NCBI GenBank assembly: GCA_934646835.1
Contig: CAKUES010000008.1
Location: 32,590 to 96,589, forward strand
DNA length: 64,000 nt
Direction: 5' to 3'
Source: an uncultured Coriobacteriales bacterium
GTDB lineage: Bacteria > Actinomycetota > Coriobacteriia > Coriobacteriales > QAMH01
Below, in pieces: positions 19,269 to 27,363 of this stretch (position 1 is the stretch's first letter; each line of letters opens with the position of its first letter). Under the pieces are notes generated by a model that was not told the origin of the DNA, ran no database searches, and saw nothing but the letters and a program-made list of their open reading frames with translations. The position numbers and the translations under genes are program-made.

Positions 19269-19320
19269 GCGCCGCCGATGCCCCAATCTGACTGAGGCAT
19301 CGGCGGCGCTCTTGCATTTT
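19269..19320 (+). terminator. Rho-independent terminator after ftsQ
   Basis: Perfect 14-bp stem (19269-19282 and 19296-19309) rich in GC, then TCTTGCATTTTT. It separates the mur/fts operon from ftsZ. Confidence 0.9.
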
Positions 19321-19442
19321 TGGCCGCGTTTCGCGCTTTTGGGCGCGCCTGGCACGCACATCCATGCGACGCAAAATCACCAAATAGTGCCACTTTTGTG
19401 AAAAAGTTCGGTAAATGAGCGGCTACGGGGGGTTTACAGGGG

Positions 19443-19470
19443 TTTTCCAATGTCAACATTGGGGTACAAT
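19443..19470 (+). promoter_or_regulatory. Candidate ftsZ promoter with palindrome in the spacer
   Basis: TACAAT at 19465-19470 is a good -10; a weak TTTTCC lies 16 bases upstream. Between them CCAATG-TCAA-CATTGG (19447-19462) is a perfect 6-bp inverted repeat, well placed for a repressor or activator. Confidence 0.5.
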
Positions 19471-19550
19471 GCCAAAAGCTAGGCTTTGGGTCACTGTGTC
19501 CAAAGCTTGATTTCAACGTAGAACGAAATGCAATAAATGGAGGAACTCGA

Positions 19551-20681
19551 ATGGCCGATTATGTAGGAAACGACCACCTCGCCGTCATCAAGGTTGTTGG
19601 TGTCGGTGGCGGCGGCACTAATGCTGTCAACCGAATGGTCGAGGCTGGCGTCAAAGGCGTCGAGTTCATCGCCGTCAATACTGACCGCCAGGCTCTGCTG
19701 ATGTCCGATGCGGATCGCACCGTGCACATCGGCGAGGAGCTCACCCGCGGTCTCGGTGCAGGCGCAAACCCGGAGATCGGCTGCCAGGCCGCCGAGGAGT
19801 CCCGCGCAGAGATTCGGGAAGCACTGGCCGGCGCTGACATGGTCTTCGTCACTGCTGGCGAGGGCGGCGGCACCGGTACCGGTGCAGCTCCCGTTGTCGC
19901 AGAGATCGCCATGGAGGAGATCGGCGCGCTGACCGTCGGCATCGTCACCAAGCCCTTCGGCTTCGAGGGCCGCAAGCGCATGAGCCAGGCAGAAGAGGGC
20001 ATCGCTCTGCTCTCCCAGAAGGTCGACACCCTCATCGTCATCCCCAACGACCGCCTGCTGCAGGTCATCGAGAAGCGCACTTCCATGCTCGATGCCTTCC
20101 GCATCGCGGACGATATCCTGCGCCAGGGCACCCAGGGCATCACCGACCTGATCACCATCCCCGGCCTCATCAACCTCGACTTCGCAGACGTCCGCTCCAT
20201 CATGAAGGACTCCGGCTCCGCAATGATGGGTATCGGCGTTGCTTCTGGCGAGAACCGCGCTGCAGACGCTGCGACCCAGGCTATCAGCTCCAAGCTGCTC
20301 GAGAGCTCCATCGTCGGCGCCGATCGCATCCTCTTCTCCATCACCGGCTCCTCTGACATGGGTCTGGCAGAGATCTCCGAGGCATCCGACATCATCAACT
20401 CCGCTGCAGACGAGAACGCCAACATCATCTTCGGTACCGTTATCGATGATTCCATGGATGATCAGATCCGCGTCACCGTCATCGCAACTGGCTTCGACGG
20501 CACGGAGAAGCAGCCCCAGATGCCGCTGACCACCCCGGTGAGCAACCCTGTCACCTATGCCGCTCCTGCTCAGCAGACTGCTGCTCAGCCCCAGCGCGCC
20601 CGCTACACGGATCCGGAGCCCCAGGTCGACTCCATGTTCGACGACGACATCCCGGACTTCCTCAAGCGCAACCGTTACTAG
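19551..20681 (+). CDS. ftsZ: Cell division GTPase FtsZ
   Basis: Tubulin-like GTPase forming the Z-ring. The tubulin signature GGGTGTG is at 105-111; the T7-loop region NLDFADVRSIM is intact; after a short Gln/Pro/Ala linker the C-terminal peptide DIPDFLKRNRY ends the protein and should bind SepF, encoded 2 kb downstream. 376 residues, normal. GGAGGAACTCGA precedes the ATG. No ftsA lies between ftsQ and ftsZ, consistent with a SepF-dependent membrane anchor. Confidence 0.98.
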   Translation: MADYVGNDHLAVIKVVGVGGGGTNAVNRMVEAGVKGVEFIAVNTDRQALLMSDADRTVHIGEELTRGLGAGANPEIGCQAAEESRAEIREALAGADMVFVTAGEGGGTGTGAAPVVAEIAMEEIGALTVGIVTKPFGFEGRKRMSQAEEGIALLSQKVDTLIVIPNDRLLQVIEKRTSMLDAFRIADDILRQGTQGITDLITIPGLINLDFADVRSIMKDSGSAMMGIGVASGENRAADAATQAISSKLLESSIVGADRILFSITGSSDMGLAEISEASDIINSAADENANIIFGTVIDDSMDDQIRVTVIATGFDGTEKQPQMPLTTPVSNPVTYAAPAQQTAAQPQRARYTDPEPQVDSMFDDDIPDFLKRNRY

Positions 20682-20704
20682 GATCAAACCTGTCGAGGTA
20701 GCTC

Positions 20705-21553
20705 ATGAGCTTTGCAAGCAAGCCTCTGCCAGCCCCGAAGCTGGCAGAGGCTTCTTTTTATAACAACGATAACAAGATCTGCGTCCTCACCGACGAGGCG
20801 CTCTTTGCAGCTTGCGGCCTGCGCATCGCCTTCACCGAGCGCATGGGGGGCACGAGCACAGCCCCCTATGCGAGCCTCAACTTGGGCGATCATGTGAAAG
20901 ACGAGCTCGCCTGCGTTGAGGAGAACCGCCTTCGTTTGATGCGTGCCATGGGGGTTTGCGGTGAGGACGAGGCCAAGCTCGTCGTGCCCAACCAGGTGCA
21001 CGGGGACGTGGTGCTGAGCGTTGGCGACGACGTGGCGGCGACGTATGCCAAGGTGCGCGAGGGTGCGGACGGCATCGTCTGCACGCGTCCTGGCGTGCCC
21101 GTGCTCCTGTGCTTTGCCGATTGCGTGCCCGTCGTCTGCGTGGCGCCTGATGGTAGCTTTGCCGTCCTCCACGCAGGCTGGCGTGGGGCGATTGCCGATA
21201 TCGCAGGCCAGGGGCTGGCGCGCCTGGTGCATGAGGCCGGGTTCGAGCCTGCGCAGTGCAACGCCTATATCGGCCCGCATATCGGGGCATGCTGCTATGA
21301 GACCTCGCAAGAGATCCTCGATCGCTTTGTCGAGCGCTATGGCAGCGCATGCGACGTCGGCGCGCGCCATCTGGACCTCGGTGCAGCCGTCAAGGCCTCG
21401 CTTATCGAGGCCGGAGCGAGGCCGGAGAGGATATGCGACAGCATGTCGTGTACTTCATGCAACAACGACCGCTTCTTCTCCTATCGCGCCGATGGCGGCG
21501 TCACCGGTCGCCATGCCGCCTTCGCCTATCGACGGGAGGCAGGGAAACGCTGA
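20705..21553 (+). CDS. pgeF: Purine nucleoside phosphorylase/laccase-domain protein (YfiH/YlmD)
   Basis: Member of the DUF152 family, members of which act as purine nucleoside phosphorylase/adenosine deaminase with a zinc site; E. coli PgeF also edits peptidoglycan precursors. Metal-site blocks are LCFADCVPVV, HAGWRGA and GPHIGACCYE, with the C-terminal FFSYRADGGVTGRHAAFA. 282 residues. It follows ftsZ by 23 bases, as ylmD often does in Gram-positive bacteria. The last codons and the TGA lie inside the end of a repeat element (GGGAAACGCTGA, 21542-21553). Confidence 0.88.
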   Translation: MSFASKPLPAPKLAEASFYNNDNKICVLTDEALFAACGLRIAFTERMGGTSTAPYASLNLGDHVKDELACVEENRLRLMRAMGVCGEDEAKLVVPNQVHGDVVLSVGDDVAATYAKVREGADGIVCTRPGVPVLLCFADCVPVVCVAPDGSFAVLHAGWRGAIADIAGQGLARLVHEAGFEPAQCNAYIGPHIGACCYETSQEILDRFVERYGSACDVGARHLDLGAAVKASLIEAGARPERICDSMSCTSCNNDRFFSYRADGGVTGRHAAFAYRREAGKR

Positions 21554-21630
21554 TTAAGGGAGATGCTTGCCGCACACGATTAGCAAAGCCGCTGGTTACG
21601 TAGGGGAGGGACCCTGTCCCTCCCCCATAA
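21542..21630. repeat. Family A element abutting pgeF
   Basis: Starts with the terminal motif GGGAAACGCTGA (21542-21553), which supplies the pgeF stop, then AAAGCCGCTGGTTACG and the GGGGAGGGAC/GTCCCTCCCC core up to 21630. A clear right-hand terminal repeat is not seen, so the right boundary is uncertain. Confidence 0.75.
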
Positions 21631-21669
21631 GCCTCGCATGCAAAGGGTGCTGGCTGGTTGATGTGCGTA

Positions 21670-21710
21670 GGGGTCGAATTTGTTCGACCCCACCTTGCAA
21701 AAAAGCAAGG
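21670..21710. repeat. Two small hairpins upstream of yggS
   Basis: GGGGTCGAA/TTCGACCCC (21670-21691) followed at once by CCTTGC/GCAAGG with an A6 loop (21693-21710). No T-run on the plus strand. Function unknown; possibly mRNA stabilising or leader elements. Confidence 0.6.
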
Positions 21711-21825
21711 AGCTCAGAGGCACTGCTCCTTGCGCATTGAGGCGACCTGCCTCTATATGGTTTTGAAGCCTGCGCAAGATACGGCAACCGCGTGGCCTGC
21801 GCAAACAAAGAGAAAGGACGACATA

Positions 21826-22512
21826 ATGTCGCTTAAAGAGCGTTGGGACTCCACCGTTGCGGACGTGGCGGAGATCTGCCGCAGCTGCAACCGCAAGCCT
21901 GAGGATGTCCGCATCATCGCGGTGAGCAAGACCGTCGAGCCGCCTGTCGTCGCTGAGGCCATCGCCGCCGGTGCGGTCGACTTTGGCGAGAACCGCACCC
22001 AGCCTTTCAATGAGAAGTTCAATCTCTATCCTCAGGTCAACTGGCACCTTATCGGCCAGCTCCAGAGTCGAAAGGCCAAGGAGGTCGTCGGCAAGGCCTG
22101 CCTCATCCACTCTCTCGACCGCGCGTCTCTCCTTCATGCCGTACAGAAGGAGGCGCAGAAGCTGCAGGTCATCCAGGACATGCTCATCGAGGTCAGCATC
22201 TCCGGCGAGGAGAGCAAGGGCGGCATCGCCCCCGCTGACGTGCCTGCCTTGCTCGAGGAGGTCCAGTCTTGCCCCAACGTCCGCATCAAGGGTCTCATGA
22301 CCATGGCACCGCAGGGCGACATGGACCTTGCGCGGAGAACTTTTGAAGGATTGAGAATTCTGTCTGAAGAACTACAGGGCGAGTACGGCACCCGTGATAA
22401 ACTCGACTTTATCGAACTTTCCATGGGTATGTCGGAAGACTACGCAGCCGCGATTGCAGAGGGCGCGACCATGGTGAGGATCGGCAGGAGAATTTTCAGC
22501 GAGAGCTTCTAG
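21826..22512 (+). CDS. yggS: Pyridoxal phosphate homeostasis protein YggS/YlmE
   Basis: PLP-binding fold III barrel without known enzymatic activity, maintaining vitamin B6 balance. Family blocks: ISVSKT-type IIAVSKTVEP with the PLP lysine, GENRTQPFNEK, WHLIGQLQSRK and the C-terminal LSMGMSEDYAAAIAEGATMVRIGR. The ATG at 21826 follows AGAAAGGA and gives 228 residues, the family length; an upstream frame from 21658 runs through hairpins and is rejected. ylmE before sepF is the usual Gram-positive order. Confidence 0.93.
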   Translation: MSLKERWDSTVADVAEICRSCNRKPEDVRIIAVSKTVEPPVVAEAIAAGAVDFGENRTQPFNEKFNLYPQVNWHLIGQLQSRKAKEVVGKACLIHSLDRASLLHAVQKEAQKLQVIQDMLIEVSISGEESKGGIAPADVPALLEEVQSCPNVRIKGLMTMAPQGDMDLARRTFEGLRILSEELQGEYGTRDKLDFIELSMGMSEDYAAAIAEGATMVRIGRRIFSESF

Positions 22513-22552
22513 CAGCTAGACGGCTCTTTTTTCAGATATTTCGGAGGATACC

Positions 22553-23278
22553 GTGGGCGTTTTCGACAACATGAAGTCAAAGCTCGGTTTTGGGGGCCAG
22601 CCTGAGTGGCAGGAGGAACCCTATCAGCCCTACGACGAGGCACCTTATGATGATTACGGCAATGGCCAGCCGCTTGATGACGGCTATGACGTCGCTCCCG
22701 CAAACAACGACCTTCTGAGCTTTGACAGCTACAACCCGGATAACTTCGCCCACGTCAACCTCAACTCCGACCGCGAGATCAAGGTTGCCTCCATGGGCGA
22801 CAGCGACGACGCCTACTTCTCCTCGCATCGCAGCAGCGGCTATGGTTCCAACATCGGCACCAGTGCCTCGCGTTCCTCGAACGTACGCTCCTTCAATAGC
22901 GCCTCGAGCTCTTCTCGCAGCTCCTCTTCCTGGGACAGCCCCGAGAGCCCGGCGTTTCGCGGTGCAGCGGACTTCGTGAACTCCATCAGCTCCCGTCGCA
23001 ACAACCCGGCAGAGCACCTCGCCATCGTCAAGGCCTACAGCTACGGCGACGCAGAGGATGTGGGCACGAGCCTGCGCGAGGGCAAGGTCGTCGTGTTGGT
23101 TCTCACCAATACCCGCCCGGAGCTGGCAAAGCGCATCCTCGACTTCTCCTTTGGCGCTGCCTCCGTCCTTAACGCGACGGTCGACAAGCTCGCCGAGAAG
23201 GTCTTCGTCATCTCCCGTGGCGCCAAGAGCCTCACGGATGCAGAGACCGATTATCTGCATGAGCAGGGCGTCCTCTAA
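22553..23278 (+). CDS. sepF: Cell division protein SepF
   Basis: FtsZ-binding membrane anchor of the Z-ring. MGVFDNMKSKLGF is the N-terminal amphipathic membrane-binding helix; a long Asp/Tyr/Ser-rich linker (about 15-145) leads to the SepF core (about 150-241) with HLAIVKAYSYGDAEDVG and FVISRGA-like ends. 241 residues, longer than many through the linker. GTG start at 22553 after CGGAGGA. No ftsA is in the cluster, so SepF is likely the main anchor. Confidence 0.93.
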   Translation: MGVFDNMKSKLGFGGQPEWQEEPYQPYDEAPYDDYGNGQPLDDGYDVAPANNDLLSFDSYNPDNFAHVNLNSDREIKVASMGDSDDAYFSSHRSSGYGSNIGTSASRSSNVRSFNSASSSSRSSSSWDSPESPAFRGAADFVNSISSRRNNPAEHLAIVKAYSYGDAEDVGTSLREGKVVVLVLTNTRPELAKRILDFSFGAASVLNATVDKLAEKVFVISRGAKSLTDAETDYLHEQGVL

Positions 23279-23279
23279 G

Positions 23280-24122
23280 ATGGGGGCTTCGATGGGCATG
23301 GAAAACAGCCTTGCGAGCAGGATCGGCCGCATCGCGGTCATCGGCGCGGGCAACATGGGCCAGGCGATTATCGCCGGGCTTCTGGGCATCGACGGCATCG
23401 AGCCGTCGGCTGTCAGCGTTGCCAACCCATCGCTAGAAAAACGACAGCATGTCGCACAAACTTACGGCGTCGCCACCTTCGAGGATAACGTCGACGTGCT
23501 TCCCGCTGACACGGTGTTTCTCGCCGTGAAGCCTGCGAAGGCATGCGAGGTCGCCTCGCAGCTTGCCGCGGCGGGCCTGGGCGACGCGCTCGTCGTGAGC
23601 GTGGCCGCCGGCATCTCCACTGCCAAGCTCGCAGCGGCCTTGGGCGCTTGCGCGCGCGTCGTGCGCGTCATGCCCAACACCCCGCTCACTATCGGTGCCG
23701 GCATGTCCGGCATCAGCGGAGGTGCGCATGCGAGCGAGGCAGACGTCGAGCTCGTGCGCGAGGTCTTCGCCTCCATGGGCGGCGCTGTGGTGGTGGACGA
23801 GGACAAACAAGACATCGTGACTGCCATCAGCGGCAGCGGCCCTGCCTACTTCGAGCTCTTCGTGCAGTCCATGGCCAAGGCGGGAGAGTCCCTCGGCCTG
23901 GCTTACGAGGACTCCCTCGAGCTCGCCCTCAAGACCATGCTAGGTACGGCCAAGATGATCGACGAGACGCACCAGGACCTCGACGCTGCCATCAAGGCCG
24001 TCAGCAGCCCTGGCGGCACGACGGTCGCCGCGCTTGACGCCATGAGGGCCGGCAACATAGAGACTACTATCGCCGCAGGAGTTGCCGCTGCGGCCAGACG
24101 ATCCAAGGAGCTTGGCGCCTAG
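23280..24122 (+). CDS. proC: Pyrroline-5-carboxylate reductase
   Basis: Last step of proline synthesis, NAD(P)H-dependent. Rossmann start IAVIGAGNMGQAI, central VRVMPNTP, and the ProC signature SPGGTTVAALDAM near residue 255. The start is uncertain among ATGs at 23280, 23292 and 23298; GGGGG sits 6 bases before 23292. About 276-280 residues. It lies between sepF and yggT, a common arrangement, with 1-base separations or overlaps. Confidence 0.9.
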   Translation: MGASMGMENSLASRIGRIAVIGAGNMGQAIIAGLLGIDGIEPSAVSVANPSLEKRQHVAQTYGVATFEDNVDVLPADTVFLAVKPAKACEVASQLAAAGLGDALVVSVAAGISTAKLAAALGACARVVRVMPNTPLTIGAGMSGISGGAHASEADVELVREVFASMGGAVVVDEDKQDIVTAISGSGPAYFELFVQSMAKAGESLGLAYEDSLELALKTMLGTAKMIDETHQDLDAAIKAVSSPGGTTVAALDAMRAGNIETTIAAGVAAAARRSKELGA

Positions 24123-24400
24123 TGGCTATCTACACCATCTTCATGACCGCCGTCGACTTCTACGTCGGCATTATCATCATCTACATCCTCATGAGCTGGA
24201 TTCCCAACATGGGTGGAATCGTCGCTGATGTCTACGAGGGTCTGGGCCGCATCTGCGATCCGTACCTCGACCTCTTCAAGCGCTTGATTCCGCCGATCGG
24301 CGGCTCCGGCATGGCGGTTGACTTCAGTCCCATCCTTGCCATCCTTGTCCTGCAAGTGGCGGCAAGGTTTATCGGCAGGCTACTGTTGCAGTTCTTGTAA
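24122..24400 (+). CDS. yggT: YggT family membrane protein
   Basis: 92-residue protein with two hydrophobic segments (about 5-24 and 65-90) flanking the conserved YILMSWIPNMGG and DPYLDLFKRLIPPIGG pattern of the YggT/YlmG family, implicated in envelope and division functions. GTG at 24122 overlaps the proC stop by one base. Position between proC/sepF and divIVA is the standard ylmG position. Confidence 0.88.
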   Translation: MAIYTIFMTAVDFYVGIIIIYILMSWIPNMGGIVADVYEGLGRICDPYLDLFKRLIPPIGGSGMAVDFSPILAILVLQVAARFIGRLLLQFL

Positions 24401-24414
24401 GGAGGAACGAACGT

Positions 24415-25182
24415 ATGAGCATTACCGCAATGGACATCCAGCAGCAGGGCTTCGAGCACTCGCTGCGTGGCTATGACGTTGAGCAGGTCGACGACTTCCT
24501 CGAGCGAGTTGCGACGGAGGTTGGCGAGATGACCAAGGAGATCGACGATCTCAAGGCCCAGCTCGCTGCTGCACCTCAGGCGTCCCAGGCTGTCGAGCAG
24601 CCCGCTTCCGGCGAGGCCGATCGCATCGCCCAGGCAGAGGCCGCCGCAAAGGCCGCGGCGGACCAAGCACGTGCCATCGCAACCCAGGCCAAGGCGACCG
24701 AGGACGAGCTCGCCCGCGCCAAGGCGACTATCGCCGAGCTCAACAAGAAGCTCGCGGAGAAGGACACGATGGACTCCACCATCTCCAACGCCTTCATCTC
24801 CGCCCAGCGCGCCGCAGATACCATGCTGACGGAGGCTCGCAACTCCGCAGATGCCCTCAAGGAAGAGGCCCGCGCAGAGGGCGAGCGCATCTACCGCGAG
24901 TCCGAGGCCAAGGCTCGTGACTTCATCCGCGAGGCACTGCTCGAAAAGCAGCGCATCGAGAATGAGATCGACGCGCTCAGCACCTCTTGCGACGAGTTCC
25001 GCGCTCAGTACCGCTCCTTGGTCGAGCACTTCGCGTCCGAGGCCGATCGTCGCTTTAGCGACGTCAAGCCCCCCGTTGTCTCTGAGGCTGCAGTCTCTGC
25101 GGCGCTGCCCGTTATTGAGGGCGCTCCCGATGTTGACGACGATGCTCCCATCGCCGACGACATGATTGAGGAGATTGACTAG
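24415..25182 (+). CDS. divIVA: DivIVA-family polar/septal protein
   Basis: Curvature-sensing coiled-coil scaffold. The N-terminal lipid-binding domain is recognisable by MDIQQQGFEHSLRGYDVEQVDDFLERV; a long Ala/Glu/Lys-rich coiled coil (about 50-215) with an Ala/Gln-rich insertion follows, then an acidic C-terminus. 255 residues. GGAGGAACGA precedes the ATG. In Actinobacteria DivIVA often directs polar growth; whether it does so here cannot be told from sequence. Confidence 0.93.
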   Translation: MSITAMDIQQQGFEHSLRGYDVEQVDDFLERVATEVGEMTKEIDDLKAQLAAAPQASQAVEQPASGEADRIAQAEAAAKAAADQARAIATQAKATEDELARAKATIAELNKKLAEKDTMDSTISNAFISAQRAADTMLTEARNSADALKEEARAEGERIYRESEAKARDFIREALLEKQRIENEIDALSTSCDEFRAQYRSLVEHFASEADRRFSDVKPPVVSEAAVSAALPVIEGAPDVDDDAPIADDMIEEID

Positions 25183-25185
25183 TAC

Positions 25186-25455
25186 ATGAGGATTGCTGTC
25201 GTCGTCACGCCCAAGTCCGGCAAGGACGCTGTTGCCGGTTGGGTGGTTGACGCCAACGGCGAGCGCGAGCTTGCCGTGAAGGTGACGGCTGCTCCGGAGA
25301 AAGGCAAGGCAACCAAGGCGGTCTGCAAAACGCTGGCCGCCTTCTTTGGCGTCTCCAAGAGCAGCGTCGAGTGCGTGCGCGGCGACTTGAGCCGGCACAA
25401 GATGATCGAGATTCCCATCACAGAAGAAGAGCTGGCTGCCAAGCTGCCGCTATAG
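25186..25455 (+). CDS. DUF167/YggU family protein
   Basis: 89-residue protein of the UPF0235 family, function unknown. Typical features are VVVTPKSGKDAV at the N-terminus and APEKGKATKAVCKTLAAFFGVSKSSVECVRG in the middle (quoted in part as a family block). Four bases after divIVA, so the last gene of the ylm-type block. rnpB follows about 65 bases later. Confidence 0.88.
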   Translation: MRIAVVVTPKSGKDAVAGWVVDANGERELAVKVTAAPEKGKATKAVCKTLAAFFGVSKSSVECVRGDLSRHKMIEIPITEEELAAKLPL

Positions 25456-25519
25456 CGCTTGTGCGCTTGGTGGATTCTGGTGCGCGTCGTTTGCGCAAGC
25501 TCTGGTACAATGGCTCCTT

Positions 25520-25872
25520 GCGAAAGCGGGCTGGACGACCGCGGTGTCGTGTAAGCGGCAATGAGGAAAGTCCGGGCTCCGCAGGGCAGGATGCCGGCTA
25601 ACGGCCGGGCGGGGTGACCCGACGGACAGTGCCACAGAAAAGAAAACTCCCGTGCCTCGTGCGCGAGAAAAGCTGAAACGGTGCGGTAAGAGCGCACCAG
25701 TGTCGCAGTAATGCGGCAGCTTGGTAAACCCCATCCGAAGCAAGGGCAAATAGGGACGCTATGGGTTGGCCCGACTCGCGTCCGGGTTGCCTGCTAGAGG
25801 GCGTCGGCAACGGCGTTCGTAGATAAATGGTCGTCTTCAAAGACATAACCCGGCTTATAGGCTCGCTTTCGC
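25520..25872 (+). ncRNA. rnpB: RNase P RNA (class A)
   Basis: Catalytic RNA that matures tRNA 5' ends. Diagnostic segments: GAGGAAAGTCCGGGCTCC (25561-25578), ACAGAAAAGAAAACTCCCGT, GGTAAACCCCATCCG and AGATAAATGGTCGTC near the 3' end. The ends pair as P1: GCGAAAGCG (25520-25528) with CGCTTTCGC (25864-25872). A TACAAT -10 lies at 25506-25511. About 353 nt, normal for class A. Confidence 0.96.
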
Positions 25873-25891
25873 ACTATGTCATCATGCATCT

Positions 25892-25924
25892 GCAGGGGGA
25901 GGGACGAGAAGTCCCTCCCCCTGC
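25892..25924. repeat. Family A core hairpin
   Basis: Perfect 14-bp stem GCAGGGGGAGGGAC/GTCCCTCCCCCTGC with a GAGAA loop, 20 bases after rnpB. It shares the GGGGAGGGAC core with the larger family A elements but lacks their flanks. Confidence 0.8.
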
Positions 25925-25949
25925 GTGTTTGAGGCGGCCTTTTGGCCTC

Positions 25950-26006
25950 GCGTCAGCCTCATCGGGCTGGCGGGCCCCTCGTAGGCGCCAGACGAAGTCG
26001 GCGCCA
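25950..26006. repeat. Diverged copy of the family D repeat
   Basis: Matches the first ~57 bases of the 79-nt direct repeats at 43325 and 43651 (GCGTCAGC...GTAGGCGCC...GACGAAGTCGGCGCCA) with several substitutions. Intergenic, no coding support. Confidence 0.65.
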
Positions 26007-26080
26007 CCGCTGCATCCGTGTTGCGGCCATGCGTCAGCCTCAACGGTCTGGAAACCCCACGTCGCCTCATCATGCAAAAA

Positions 26081-26112
26081 CCCCAGCTTCCTAATCGAAG
26101 CTGGGGCTTTTT
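26081..26112. terminator. Bidirectional terminator
   Basis: CCCCAGCTTC/GAAGCTGGGG stem flanked by A5 on the left and T5 on the right; serves rnpB on the plus strand and the convergent gene at 26134-26784 on the minus strand. Confidence 0.85.
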
Positions 26113-26133
26113 GTTGTTTGTCTATCAGGTGCG

Positions 26134-26784
26134 CTAAAGCCTGGGAATCCTACTGGAGAGGCTTGCGTCGCTGTTGGCCTCCGGCTTGGCCGTCTGGGGC
26201 TTCGCGGCTGCCTTCTTGCGCTCCACGTGGATGGGGGGAAGATCCTCGCTCGAGATCTTGGCTGCCTGCTTGTTGTCATCAGCCTTCTTGAGATGTCCGC
26301 TCGTGACGGAGGCGAAGATGGCCTCGTGGACTTGTGCGGTAACGCTGTCCGCTGCTGCGTTGGCACTGACGGCGGGCTGCTTCTTGGCGGCGGGTTGCTC
26401 GGCCTCGCTAGCTGATTGGGGAGCTTGCTCGGCCTCTGCCTGAGGAACTGCCTTGCGGGAGTCCTTCTCGCGACGGCGCTTGAGCTCCTTGGTGCTCGCA
26501 AAGACGAGCGAGCTGCCGGGGTCGCGGCCCTCTGCCTGCTCCCAGTCGATCTCATGCAGGGGAGGCAGGGTGGTTAGCGCCTGAAGCCCGACGACTTCCT
26601 CTTTGAGCTTGGCGAGCTCTTTACGTGCGGCCCGGCCTCTGCTGGCGGAGGATATCCATGCGACGAGGAATATAACGGCGAGTATGAGCAGCGCTATGCT
26701 GATGATCACCCAGCCGTCAGTGATTCCGGTTATTGACATGATTTTGCCCATGACGGGCACCGATGTGAAGTCATAAGTATTCAT
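26134..26784 (-). CDS. Membrane-anchored protein of unknown function
   Basis: Not recognised. 216 residues: a short N-terminus, one membrane helix (about 26-46, GWVIISIALLILAVIFLVAW), a basic heptad-like stretch (RGRAARKELAKLKEEVVGL) and a long Ala/Lys/Glu/Gln-rich, probably disordered cytoplasmic part. Codon use looks native. The start at 26784 has no clear ribosome site; ATGs 11 and 15 codons further in (at 26751 and 26739) are alternatives. Single gene, convergent with rnpB and divergent from the tRNA operon. Confidence 0.7.
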   Translation of the reverse strand: MNTYDFTSVPVMGKIMSITGITDGWVIISIALLILAVIFLVAWISSASRGRAARKELAKLKEEVVGLQALTTLPPLHEIDWEQAEGRDPGSSLVFASTKELKRRREKDSRKAVPQAEAEQAPQSASEAEQPAAKKQPAVSANAAADSVTAQVHEAIFASVTSGHLKKADDNKQAAKISSEDLPPIHVERKKAAAKPQTAKPEANSDASLSSRIPRL

Positions 26785-26833
26785 AGGCTCATAGTAGCAT
26801 CAGCGCGTGAAGCTGTGGTTAAGGTGGGCTTCG

Positions 26834-26851
26834 AAGTTTTTCGAAAAACTT
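26834..26851. promoter_or_regulatory. 18-bp perfect palindrome between divergent units
   Basis: AAGTTTTTCGAAAAACTT, perfect and AT-rich in a GC-rich genome, 12 bases upstream of the tRNA promoter -35 and about 50 bases from the start of the divergent membrane protein gene. A regulator binding site is plausible. Confidence 0.5.
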
Positions 26852-26862
26852 TAAAGTTTTCC

Positions 26863-26891
26863 TTGACGGAGGGGGTTTATATCCGTAATAT
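26863..26891 (+). promoter_or_regulatory. Strong sigma-70-type promoter of the tRNA operon
   Basis: TTGACG (26863-26868), 17-base spacer, TAATAT (26886-26891). About 50 bases before tRNA-Gln. Confidence 0.8.
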
Positions 26892-26946
26892 ATCTTCTCG
26901 CGTCAGGGCACGAAGCACTTAGCCAAGACGCAAGAAAGCGCCAAAC

Positions 26947-27020
26947 TGGGGCGTCGTCTAATGGTAGGACAGCGGATTCTGGTTCCGTCAGTGAGGGTTC
27001 GACTCCTTCCGCCCCAGCCA
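26947..27020 (+). tRNA. tRNA-Gln (CTG)
   Basis: Acceptor TGGGGCG/CGCCCCA, D arm, anticodon loop TTCTGGT giving CTG, T loop TTCGACT, encoded CCA. 74 nt including CCA. Confidence 0.95.
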
Positions 27021-27029
27021 AAGCCTTAT

Positions 27030-27106
27030 GGCCTGTTCGTCTAGCGGTTTAGGACGCCGCCCTCTCAAGGCGGAGATCACGGGTTCGAATCCCGTACAGG
27101 CTGCCA
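27030..27106 (+). tRNA. tRNA-Glu (CTC), copy 1
   Basis: Acceptor GGCCTGT/ACAGGCT, anticodon stem CCGCC/GGCGG with loop CTCTCAA giving CTC, T loop TTCGAAT, encoded CCA. 77 nt. Confidence 0.95.
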
Positions 27107-27165
27107 CCAACACCTGGCTCACTTCTAAAGAGCCGTTTTGATAAAGCTGCTGTGCAGCAACATAT

Positions 27166-27242
27166 GGCCTGTTCGTCTAGCGGTTTAGGACGCCGCCCTC
27201 TCAAGGCGGAGATCACGGGTTCGAATCCCGTACAGGCTGCCA
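27166..27242 (+). tRNA. tRNA-Glu (CTC), copy 2
   Basis: Identical over all 77 nt to the copy at 27030-27106, separated by a 59-base spacer: a recent tandem duplication or gene conversion. Confidence 0.95.
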
Positions 27243-27249
27243 AAACATC

Positions 27250-27273
27250 GGCCCTCCATCGGAGGGCCTTTTT
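27250..27273 (+). terminator. Terminator of the tRNA operon
   Basis: GGCCCTCC-ATC-GGAGGGCC followed by TTTTT, 8 bases after the last tRNA. Confidence 0.9.
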
Positions 27274-27363
27274 GTTGTCTGGGGCTGCTCTCTGTTGAGC
27301 AACCGCGTCCCAAATGGGTCAGAACCCTCTCGTCTCCGTTATTCTTCGTCTACACGCCTTTCG

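Noticed and set aside
21658..21825. N-terminal extension of YggS
   Set aside because: The extra 56 codons run through two hairpins; the ATG at 21826 has a ribosome site and gives the family length.
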